Shown: positions 9,430 to 16,831 of the stretch, piece by piece | How positions within the stretch are numbered: the first letter of the stretch is position 1 | Layout of the letters: each line of letters opens with the position of its first letter | From: Boothiomyces macroporosus | Taxonomy: Eukaryota > Chytridiomycota > Chytridiomycetes > Rhizophydiales > Terramycetaceae | Length of the DNA stretch: 16,831 nucleotides | Reading direction: 5' to 3' | Assembly: GCA_027604185.1 (NCBI GenBank) | Contig: JADGKB010000194.1 | Span: 1-16,831, forward strand | Position numbers and translations under genes: made by a program | Notes under the pieces: generated by a model | The model's database searches: none | Told to the model about the DNA's origin: nothing | Seen by the model: the letters and a program-made list of their open reading frames with translations, nothing else

Positions 9430-9772
9430 TGTTCAACGAAAATAGAGTCTGCCCATCCTATAGGGGGAAAAGTTTGGAAAGGACTTGAGATTATTTAACA
9501 CAATGTCCTCATTCTCTACGCGAAACTTTATTTGAATGGTGTTTTGTTAACACATCGAGTCTGCTATCTACTGTACTCGAAAATGGGGACTAGTAGAGTG
9601 TAAATCTCGCCACATGATCTGGAACCGTGATTTAAATAGTGCACTCAACATTCGTCTGTGTGCTCTAAGCCCTATTCAGGGTAAAGACTGTCCTTTATAC
9701 TTGCAACGAGGGAACTCTACTGAAGATGCTTCAAAAATAACCAATAAACGTTCAAAACAAATTTTATTATAA
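9430..9772 (+). pseudogene. decayed Fanzor/TnpB-like RNA-guided nuclease, C-terminal remnant
   Basis: The frame ending at the TAA 9770-9772 contains HMIWNRDLNSALNIR. This is the hallmark third RuvC motif of Fanzor and TnpB proteins (W-N-R-D-x-N-x-A-x-N-I), with the catalytic Asp retained. Just upstream is GLVECKSR, at the place of the zinc-ribbon C-x-x-C, with Arg in place of the last Cys. Further upstream, frames differ: SYRGK near 9450-9475 resembles the family's S-x-R-G-K element, and VLLTHRVC near 9540-9562 resembles the strand before the zinc ribbon. Stops and frame changes separate these pieces, so only about 110 codons of a roughly 500-700 residue protein are traceable. No terminal repeats were identified. 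It lies between the convergent UBE3D-like and kinase genes. Confidence 0.68.
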
Positions 9773-9852
9773 TAAACGACCAGAGAACGACTGGTAACAA
9801 TACCGCAAAGGGATGACATACATCTGTCTTCACAGAATCTAGTCCCTGAATA

Positions 9853-12205
9853 TTAATTCCATTCGAGGTTCAACACTAGTTTATCACAAAAAGTAAAATA
9901 CGCTTTGCTGTTCCCACCAATTTTTTTGAATTTAATAGCATGCAAATTAAGCAACCACAATTTGACGATTTCCACTCTAAGCTCCAACGTGTCAATGGTG
10001 ACCTTAAACATGTAATAATCAGGTACTCTTTGGAATATCATTGTTGGATATTCAGATTTGAGTTTAATCAGTGTCTTGTGTAATTCTTGAAACATTGTTG
10101 CTGGCGGCAGTACTGACCCATTAAGAGAAAACTTTACTGTTCTGATTTTAATTGCTGGTTTGTGCATTTCGTGCCAATCTGTGATGTCTTGAATATCTAG
10201 ATGAATGTCCTCTTGAGGAAGGATGGAGGACATTCGATCTGCTACCGAAGCTTCTCTGGAAATGCTGTTTGGTTGGTCCGCGAATGAACTTTCACGCGAC
10301 ATGCCACCAATAGAGTTTCTCGTAGACCTGTTTCTATCTATTAGTGAAGCTGCTCTACGAATTCCTGAATTATTGATTGAAAGTCTAAGTTTAGTAATTG
10401 GAAGAGCTTTTTGATTATTATCTTGTGTATTTGCTTTACTGTGTCCCAAGTTTATTTCATTGAGCGATTCTTCTAATGGTGATTGATGAGTTTCGTTTAT
10501 TGGTGGAGGTGACTCCACGATTGGTTTGTTTAATATATTTCCAAACGCCTCTGATTCCATCGGAAGTGGTCGCATCACACCAGAAGATCTCTTTTTTATA
10601 CTTTCGACAGACTGCCGTCTACCATGAGTCGGTGCAAGTTGTTCTTTGGATTTATCAATAGAAGTTTTGCGTTTTATACTGCCTTCAGTAGCTGATGTTC
10701 GTGCTTTGATTTCATTATCGGCAATCTTATGGATACTATTGCGGGATCTTTTTTCTCTTAATTCCAAAGGTGATGGTATTAGGGTGCTGCTTTTACCAAT
10801 ACACGAGGTTGATCGTTTAATTAGCCCTTTCTGGTCGGTGGTTTGTAGGTGGGAGGAACTTTGATTGATGGCATTCTTGGAATTCTCGCTATCAGAGAAA
10901 GTCATTTGGTAGCTCGAGCCTGGTGTGACTTGTACATTGATGCTCTTTCTTCTTTTTAATGCAGCAATATCCTGCACCGAGCTTCTCCTGATATTCCTTT
11001 CAAATTGCTCTATGTCTTTTTGTAGCTGTAATTCGTTATGTTGTCTGATATGATACACTGTACAATTTGTGTCGAATGTAACTGCTGAAATCACAGCACC
11101 TAGCGCATTCCTGTCTAGTTCAACCGGCTCGATTTGAACAGGTTTGTTTACGCATTCATAGTTTACCCATCCATCATTTCGCAGTCCTTCCATATCAATC
11201 CTTTCCTTTGCTTTAACAAAAATGCTTTTGAGCAAAATACACAGCTCTGGTGTTAGAATAGCTTACCCACGGAAAACTCTTTGGGGAACGTGTACTGGAG
11301 TTTCTTTACGTTAATCTCTAGCTGGTTTAGCGAGTCAGCAATAAATGGTGGATGTCCAGCAACCATATAATACAGAATTACTCCCATTGCCCAAATATCA
11401 ACTTTTTTGCCGTCATACTTTTCGCCACCCATTATTTCAGGTGCAGAGTAGTATGGTGTGCCACAGATGGTCTATGGTTAACGATAGATACTTCTAATTT
11501 ATCGCCATAAGCAAATGTCCCCAACCCAAAATCAGATACAAGTATATTTCCTCCTTCATTCAACAGGATGTTTTCCAGCTTTAAATCTCGATGGACAATC
11601 CCTGACGCATGAGTAAATTGAATGGCTGATACAAGCTGTCTAAATAGCTTTCTTGCATGAGTCTCTGTCAAACTCTTTTGTTTTTTGACAAGGTCTGCCA
11701 ACTCTCCACCTGCACAATACTCCCTATATTACAACTATTTACATGATAATGTATATTTCCTCTTGTCCATCAATGACTTTAAATGTCTTTACAATATTGG
11801 GATGATTCAGTCGCATCAGCAGCAATACTTCCTTTTGAAAATCAGATAAATAATCTTCCGGCTCTTCATTATGTACCACAACTTGTTTTTCAGCTTCTAC
11901 CTTTACTTTTTCAATGAATTCATCGAGATTTTCTTGGTTTTCGATTTCGTTTTTCTTGATTGCTTCGATAGCTTCACGGTATATACGTTTCCGTTCTTGG
12001 AGGACTCTAATCTTTTCTCTATCTTTACGCACACGCTCTCCATTTTCTTTATACGCCCTCATGAATTTCTTGTTGAGTATCTTTATGGCAACCAGTTGTT
12101 AATCAATGTTACTTTTTCACCAGTGGGTATATGCTGACCAAGTTTTACCTTGCTAAATGCTCCTTCCCCTATAGTATCGCCAATTTTGTAGTTGGCTAGT
12201 TTCAT
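9853..12205 (-). CDS. Kin1/MARK-like Ser/Thr protein kinase with KA1 domain, five exons
   Basis: Predicted 757-residue kinase. Exons (minus): 12205-12113, 12092-11743, 11723-11492, 11471-11267, 11246-9853; introns 20, 19, 20 and 20 nt. The start is ATG 12205. Glycine loop GEGAFSKV (13-20); VAIK with Lys35; HRDLKLEN (192-199); DFG (212-214); GTPYYSAPE (229-237); [10 protein letters not shown]. The catalytic residues are complete if the first intron is spliced as inferred. A charged, probably coiled insertion of about 65 residues (43-108) separates Lys35 from the alphaC Glu (about 119). A long Ser/Arg-rich, low-complexity linker with RRSS, KRKTS and RKS-type sites follows. The last 100 residues (about 658-757) form a KA1-like membrane-binding domain ([18 protein letters not shown], then [10 protein letters not shown] and GNSKAY). 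This architecture fits Kin1/MARK polarity kinases; SNF1-related or Gin4-like kinases are less likely. Confidence 0.88.
12093..12112 (-). other. 20-nt kinase intron without an AG acceptor (GT-TG)
   Basis: The segment begins GTAACA, contains ATTAAC and ends in CTG. Removing exactly 20 nt joins ...HIPTGEK to VAIKILNKK and restores the canonical VAIK lysine. No AG exists at that point. The nearest AG gives a 32-nt intron that stays in frame but deletes VAIK. Retention gives a TAA stop. Confidence 0.55.
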
Positions 12206-12389
12206 ATTTGATAAGGTTGATTAGGCCGTGTATTCTGCTATTTTTTGTATCCATGCAAAACAATAGGACGCCATGTCCAATCATACACTAATCCCAAAAT
12301 TCGCTAGTGTTGAATTCGGGAACTGGTACACCCAGATAGTACACACGAAATAATTGAAATGCGCAGGGTAGATTTATAAAAAAATATAA

Positions 12390-13198
12390 TTAATTTTCCA
12401 ATAGATACGCAATGGCTCTTTGAATATCATTTCTACTGAATCGCAGTGCTTCAATAATTCTTGGGCGGGAGAATCCCATACTTTCGAGCATTACGATATC
12501 CTCTTCTGAATGCGCAAGCACCGGCTCAGTAGTAGATTCAGTAGGTAACGTATTTTGAGATCTGCTAGGAGGATCAACTTGTAGCAATGGCAATATATAC
12601 TTTTTGCATAGTTTTACCAGGCCACTATTCACTCTCCACTTTTTAATTCCAGTGTATTTCACAATCATTCCAGTCACCAGTCCACAAGCAGCCGCAACAA
12701 CAGACTTGCTACCAGACACCAAGCAAAACTAGATTAAACCTAAAGTACCTGTAAAATGATGAAATACAAGAAGGAGCGATCGCTAAATGTCATTCCCAAG
12801 ACTTGAATATGATAAGAGGGAGGTATTTGGTTCATGTAGAATATTAGACAGCTAAAGATGAATCCAAATGGACCGCAGCTGCTTTTAATTCCATTGTAAA
12901 ACAAGATTCCTTGGAGAATAGTAGTAATAAGGGTAGAGTATATAAATAGAGAAGTAAACTTCACACTGCCCCAGTGCCTTTCCAGTATCCGGATATTATA
13001 CAATATGAGGTTTCCGAGGAATAGGTGAGTTGTAGATTGATATGTAATTGGGAACAGGATTAGTTTAATCACATTGAAATGCTTTGGTGTTGTGGTGGTA
13101 CCCAGCAGTACAGTAGTGAGTGTTGTAAGTCCTGTTAGTATCGTAAGGGCTTTAGTGGTTGGAGTGTTGGAGAATCCGCTTGGTCCATTTGAGAGCAT
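12390..13198 (-). CDS. UBAC2/Dsc2-like rhomboid pseudoprotease with UBA domain, two exons
   Basis: Exons 13198-12749 and 12728-12390 (20-nt intron 12748-12729) give 262 residues. The N-terminus SGFSNTPTTKALTI starts the rhomboid-like membrane domain. Several hydrophobic segments follow, including FHLF-type TTHLFLGNLILYNIRILERHW and SCGPFGFIFSCLIF. The rhomboid GxSG serine is replaced by a GPFGF loop, so no protease activity is expected. After a short basic/Ser-Thr-rich linker comes a C-terminal UBA domain (about 227-262, MLESMGFSRPRIIEAL). UBAC2 in animals and Dsc2 in fungi act in the ER/Golgi as membrane scaffolds for ubiquitin ligase complexes (ERAD, SREBP cleavage or Golgi quality control). 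The 184 nt between its 3' end and the kinase start hold no recognisable feature. Confidence 0.87.
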
Positions 13199-13317
13199 TT
13201 CAAGATTAAATTCAAAAGGTAGAAAATTGCTTGAATTTCCGAGTTCCAGCAGAAATGCTCAAGAGTAAAGAATAGATTTTTAATTTCTGATTATTTCTTG
13301 GTTATTTGTGATGAAAT

Positions 13318-13324
13318 TGACTCA
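13318..13324. promoter_or_regulatory. TGACTCA, Gcn4/AP-1-type site
   Basis: The heptamer matches the bZIP (Gcn4/AP-1) consensus. It lies in the divergent region between the UBAC2/Dsc2-like gene and the amino-acid permease, about 155 nt upstream of the permease ATG. Overlapping it, CTCAATT-T-AATTGAG (13321-13335) is a perfect inverted repeat. In yeasts Gcn4 activates amino-acid genes, so the position is suggestive, but one heptamer can occur by chance. Confidence 0.35.
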
Positions 13325-13478
13325 ATTTAATTGAGCCACTCTGCCATTCAGTCACCTATGATTGATTGCAGTCCCTGATGTAGAGTATAACCCTGCGGAA
13401 ATATCCTATGGAACAGAACTTTTGATTCAACGACTACTCTGCCTCATCTGGGGAGATATTAAACTTTTTTTTTCAAAA

Positions 13479-14942
13479 ATGATTTCAAGCCAGAGACTTG
13501 AGCGACAGTTTTCTGGAATAGAAACATTTGGACTGGTACTGACAAATTCTTCAGTCATCATTGGGATAATTCCCTTTTTTGGAATTGCAATGTTTCTTGG
13601 AGGGCCAGTCAGTTTTACCTGGGGATGGTTGATTACTGGATTGTTTACTTGCTGTATTGGATTATCACTGGCGGAAATATGCTCTACCTTTCCTGCTTTA
13701 GGAGGTCTTTATTACTACTCTGCAGCACTTGGAGGAGAGTATGGTCCGATTGCTTCGTGGTTTACTTGTTGGTTTAACGCTCTTGGACAGATTGCTGGCT
13801 GCAGTGGATCAGTATTCGCTGGAGCTCAGTTTTTAAACATTTATCTGTCAACAGTGGGTTTACAAGATTACTTGATCAGAAACAATCAACTCGATCCAGT
13901 TTTTATTCTCCTCACATTTGGAATAATGATTGTTTTGATTGGATTTATTAATAGTTGGGGAGGAACAGCACTTCGAATATCATCGTATTTATCCACATTT
14001 ATTCACATTATTGGAACATTTGTGATTATTTTAACTATATTAGTATCAACTCCAACAAAGCAACCGTCTTCATTTGTCTTTACGCATTTTAAAGATACCA
14101 CTGGATGGACAGCATTAGGAGCACCGCCAATATTTGTTATTATATTAGGGTTACTTCCATCAGCATGGACGTTGATTGGATATGATTCGTCAGCACACTT
14201 GTCTGAAGAAACTGTGGATGCTCAAATTAATGGCCCCTCAGCAATAATGTGGACTTTGGGTTGGAATATAATACTTGGATGGGGGCTGATTCTCAGTCTG
14301 ACGTTTTGTATTACAGATTATACACAAGGAGGAATAATGGCGGCTCAAATATTCATAGATGGCGGAAACTCTTTATTATTGTTGATAGTCTCGTTTGCAG
14401 GGTTTCTGTGTGGAGTTGGAACAGTTACAGCGAATTCCAGGTTATTGCTTGCATTTGCTCAAAATGGTGGATTGCCTTATTCAAATTATTTGGCGAATAT
14501 TGATATCAAATCCTCAATGCCTGTGCGCCTAGTTTGGCTATCTTGTATTTCTGCATTCCTGCTATGTTTACCAGTATTGTTCTCTTCTGTTGTCTTGTCT
14601 GTTATTGGCGGTATTTCTATAATAGGATTCACAGTCTCTTATGCAATACCAATACTTTTAAAAATTACTGTTGCAAAAACAAAGTTTAAACAAAGTGATT
14701 TCCATCTGGGCGGATACAGTGATATTATTGGATGGATATCAGTTTTCTGGACACTATTTCTCTTGGCAATCTTTCAATTCCCCAACAATACTGGAGGTTC
14801 GTTTCCAATTACCATTGAAAACTTTAACTTTGTTCCTGTTATTATCATTGGGTTGGGTCTACTTGTTGGAGGATGGTGGATGATTGATGCAAGATATTGG
14901 TTCAAAGGACCACATGTTTATGAAATCGCTGATAGTGATTAA
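13479..14942 (+). CDS. APC-superfamily amino-acid/GABA permease
   Basis: Polytopic membrane transporter of 487 residues from the ATG at 13479. It begins SSQRLERQFSGIETFGLVLTN, the usual lead-in to TM1, and continues with SVIIGIIPFFGI, GPVSFTWGW, SLAEICSTFPALGGLYYYSA and FTCWFNALGQIAGCSGS. These match the fungal ACT/GABA permease group (Uga4-like, choline/amino-acid permeases) of the APC superfamily. About 12 hydrophobic segments can be counted to the C-terminus (ARYWFKGP). YDSSAHLSEET, near the middle, is a conserved loop of this group. The frame is also open upstream to 13362 without an ATG, encoding PAEISYGTELLIQR, which might belong to a missed 5' exon, so the start is uncertain. Substrate is inferred only as amino acid, GABA or polyamine-like. 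Confidence 0.88.
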   Translation: MISSQRLERQFSGIETFGLVLTNSSVIIGIIPFFGIAMFLGGPVSFTWGWLITGLFTCCIGLSLAEICSTFPALGGLYYYSAALGGEYGPIASWFTCWFNALGQIAGCSGSVFAGAQFLNIYLSTVGLQDYLIRNNQLDPVFILLTFGIMIVLIGFINSWGGTALRISSYLSTFIHIIGTFVIILTILVSTPTKQPSSFVFTHFKDTTGWTALGAPPIFVIILGLLPSAWTLIGYDSSAHLSEETVDAQINGPSAIMWTLGWNIILGWGLILSLTFCITDYTQGGIMAAQIFIDGGNSLLLLIVSFAGFLCGVGTVTANSRLLLAFAQNGGLPYSNYLANIDIKSSMPVRLVWLSCISAFLLCLPVLFSSVVLSVIGGISIIGFTVSYAIPILLKITVAKTKFKQSDFHLGGYSDIIGWISVFWTLFLLAIFQFPNNTGGSFPITIENFNFVPVIIIGLGLLVGGWWMIDARYWFKGPHVYEIADSD

Positions 14943-15019
14943 TATACCCTTTTTAGTGTGTTTGCTCAAACAGTTTCAAATTGATAAAAACAGGGTTAGC
15001 AAAACACCATGAGATTAAT

Positions 15020-16120
15020 TTATTTCGCTTGTACTTTAAATAATCCCAACTCCATTGATTGAGTTTTATACGTGTTGGTGGTGTACTCTATCCCATCAAC
15101 TACTGTAATTGCTTGCGTGCATTCAACCAAGAATTGAAAGTTCACAGTAGAAGAAAACGATTTTAAGGTAAACCAGACTTTTTGTCTTTTCAAACATGGA
15201 ATATCCAACCCACTTCCAGTTACTCCATTCAATTCAAGGAGGAGAACCGAATGAGTCCCAGCTGGAAATGACTTTGGGAAATCCAAGACAAGCTGTTCAC
15301 CATTTGTAATATTAGCTATGTCTGTTCCAATGGTAGCTCTGGTAGCTGTTATGCGTTCATTGGAATCCAATATAATTTGATTTGTTTCTTTTTTGTTTAT
15401 AATTCTAGTGTTAGATGTATTCTTGCCCTATTTGTGCGACTGCCTTGTAACTAAAATTATTTGATAAAAATAACTCTATATTGTAGGAATCAATAGTGTA
15501 GTCATAATTTGGCACCGGCTCTAACCAAGCACATAATCTATCATAAGCATCAGGATCAGAACAGTAGTCGTGTGCTCCTTTGTACCACATTGTCTCGTAG
15601 CTCTTTTTGTAGTTGATGAATACATCTTTACCATTATCAGCATCACCCATTAAACTTAAGACTCGAAATCCAGACAAATGGTCAATCATAGGATCATACC
15701 CTGATAATTTCGCAGAGGGTGGAATAGGTGATAAACCCATCAACCAAACAAATTCTGGCAATGGAGCGAGATGTCGTGCTATAAGAGTGGAAGTGTGTGC
15801 ACCCATCGAAAATCCCCAAAGCCCAACAAAATCTTGGTCCCAATACTGATTAATATAAGGCAAGAGCAAATCCAAGTCAAACATAATTGAATCGAAAAAG
15901 TTGGCTGCATCTTTCTTTCGGACAAACCAATCGTATGTAATTGGCTCTTCTGTGCAAGTGTTTATTGGTGTACGTGCAACTGGCCCATTGATGAAAATGA
16001 ATTCATACTTTCCTTCCAATTTCTTTTGCAGCTGCTTGGTGAGTACGTCGAAATCTAACATTAATTTGTATTACTTTCTTTGTAGTCGCCCGCTCCATGT
16101 AAACACAAAATCTTTTTCAT
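15020..16120 (-). CDS. FSH1/OVCA2-type serine hydrolase with extra C-terminal domain, three exons
   Basis: Exons (minus): 16120-16075, 16054-15427, 15404-15020; introns 20 nt and 22 nt (GC-AG); 352 residues. Exon 1 gives MKKILCLHGAG, the first strand and oxyanion loop of the FSH1 alpha/beta-hydrolases. The 20-nt intron removal continues DYKENFDVLTKQL in frame. The nucleophile elbow is GFSMGAH with Ser98. Candidate acid residues lie in GDADNGKD (about 153-160) and the His is in KGAHDY (about 177). Usual FSH proteins are about 200-250 residues and would end near residue 222. Here exon 3 adds about 128 residues rich in beta-forming and Thr/Val residues (LVLDFPKSFPAGTHSVLLLE) that I do not recognise. 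Exon 3 has no in-frame ATG near its start, which supports fusion rather than a separate gene. The frame also extends upstream of 16120 through the 7-nt repeat, but the start is placed at the family's first strand. Confidence 0.85.
15405..15426 (-). other. 22-nt GC-AG intron in the FSH1-like gene
   Basis: Donor GCAAGA, branch-like CTAAC and acceptor ACTAG. Removal joins ...AVAQIG to IINKKETNQ in frame. No GT donor of usual form exists nearby, and without splicing the frame ends at a TAA inside the segment. Confidence 0.7.
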
Positions 16121-16180
16121 TCTTAAAGCCAGGAATATCTTTGTGTTTGATTCATTTTGTGATTCAACGCCACATTGCAA

Positions 16181-16236
16181 CCAAACACCAAACACCGAAT
16201 TCCAAACGCCGAATACCAAACACCAAACACTGAATT
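16181..16236. repeat. 7-nt tandem repeat, eight units
   Basis: Eight consecutive 7-nt units: CCAAACA twice, CCGAATT, CCAAACG, CCGAATA, CCAAACA twice and CTGAATT. The consensus is roughly CCRAAYN, or on the other strand NRTTYGG. It lies about 60 nt upstream of the FSH1-like start. It could be a minisatellite or a set of binding sites; it resembles degenerate G-rich telomere-type repeats on the minus strand only loosely. Confidence 0.8.
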
Positions 16237-16445
16237 CGTAGATCAAAAGACTATAATCTTCTATCGAAATCAAAACTTGTCTGGACCGAAATTAGTATTC
16301 AGAAGTGTAAGGCGAACCAGATATTTCAATCTTCTGCCAAATACTGTTGGAATATATCGTCAGCTACCAAAAGCTTTGATAGTTGCATGAAATGTTTGTA
16401 TTATAATGAATGATGTTATACGTGCTTATTCGACACTTTCCAATA

Positions 16446-16784
16446 TCAAACTACTGCAGAAGTGTTACTGTCAAGAAAATCTCGCAGTATGTTTTGATAT
16501 TCCCAATAACCTATCTTCTGTCTGCGTCTATTGGAGAAAATACATAAACTAGCTGATCAATTGCTTAGATTACCATTCCTAGAGCAAAGAACAGTTATTG
16601 GAAAATAGTCGATCTCAGTCACTTTAAAAATAATCTGGCTACACTGCTGAAAAGCAAATGAATCTGTGATTTCTACTTTTTCTATTTCACGTTCTATTAG
16701 TTGCGAATAAAGACTGGTTGAATCTTTGGGTTGTAAAGTACAGGCTTTTGTACTGAGTGTTTTGGCGGATATTTTAGGATCTAG
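16446..16784 (-). CDS. possible partial gene running in from the right end
   Basis: The minus strand is open for 75 codons (16784-16560) without a Met, including STKACTLQPKDSTSLYSQL and EIDYFPITVLCSRNG. It is preceded by TTAACTAG, the typical intron end in this window. A 21-nt segment (16573-16553, GTAATC...ATCAG) looks like an intron. Removing it extends the frame to a TGA at 16448-16446 with WEYQNILRDFLDSN. The protein is not recognised. Chance open frames of this size do occur at this base composition, so confidence is low. The stretch 16237-16445 holds nothing I can identify. Confidence 0.3.
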
Positions 16785-16831
16785 TTAATACAGCAACTTT
16801 CGAGAGACTTTACAAGTTAATTTACATGTGA

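Noticed and set aside
10223..10864. Several plus-strand open frames of 60-72 codons.
   Set aside because: They are antisense to the Ser/Arg-rich linker of the kinase and overlap one another; no coding features.
12206..12389. Search for a tRNA or other structured RNA between the kinase and UBAC2/Dsc2-like genes.
   Set aside because: No cloverleaf, A/B box pair or convincing hairpin could be found by eye; it is treated as kinase 5' flank.
13311..13378. An upstream ATG and a roughly 21-nt intron (GTCACC..TTGCAG) giving the permease a 5' exon.
   Set aside because: The ATG at 13311 meets a TGA before any donor, and the putative intron lacks the GTA start and TTAAY branch motif of the others. The possibility of another 5' exon is kept only as uncertainty in the permease entry.
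16061..16273. An N-terminal extension of the FSH1-like gene to 16273 containing repeated VFGVW peptides.
   Set aside because: The peptide repeats are the translation of the 7-nt tandem repeat, and FSH1-family proteins begin directly at the KILCLHG strand (ATG 16120).

Overview
This window looks like a compact, AT-rich nuclear region of a fungus, probably an early-diverging lineage (Rozellomycota/Cryptomycota, chytrid, blastocladiomycete or aphelid-like). Prokaryotes are excluded because at least six genes carry spliceosomal introns. The content fits a fungus: an FSH1-type serine hydrolase, a UBAC2/Dsc2 rhomboid pseudoprotease, an APC permease of the fungal GABA/amino-acid type, a Kin1/MARK-like kinase with a KA1 tail and the nucleoporin ALADIN. 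A Na,K-ATPase-type pump together with a Crinkler-like NTPase points to an early branch rather than Ascomycota or Basidiomycota. The lineage is inference; no marker gene in the window settles it.

Layout. 1-60 is a pure pyrimidine tract. 61-370 (-) is the broken N-terminal part of a class V aminotransferase/cysteine desulfurase-like gene, followed by an intact methyltransferase (409-1185, -). 1303-4533 (-) is a six-exon P-type ATPase that shares a 208-nt divergent promoter region with a four-exon ALADIN gene (4742-5944, +). A small zinc-finger ORF follows (5993-6283, +). 6284-8271 (-) is a Crinkler-like gene: its NTPase half is open and its C-terminal half is decayed. It diverges from a two-exon UBE3D-like gene (8368-9342, +). 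9430-9772 (+) holds a decayed Fanzor/TnpB-like nuclease end. Then come a five-exon Kin1/MARK-like kinase (9853-12205, -), a two-exon UBAC2/Dsc2-like gene (12390-13198, -), an amino-acid permease (about 13479-14942, +) and a three-exon FSH1-type hydrolase with an extra C-terminal domain (15020-16120, -). A 7-nt tandem repeat lies upstream of the hydrolase, and a possible partial gene runs off the right end.

The most striking property is the introns. Removing 15 segments of only 18-22 nt, each ending in a compact branch-site-plus-acceptor signal, restores long conserved reading frames exactly. Sixteen introns were inferred; the only longer one is 147 nt. One short intron is GC-AG and one appears to lack an AG acceptor.

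The genes do not form one pathway. They are ordinary eukaryotic housekeeping genes (ion transport, nuclear pore, ubiquitin/ER, polarity kinase, amino-acid uptake) interrupted by accessory or decaying pieces (Crinkler, Fanzor, aminotransferase).
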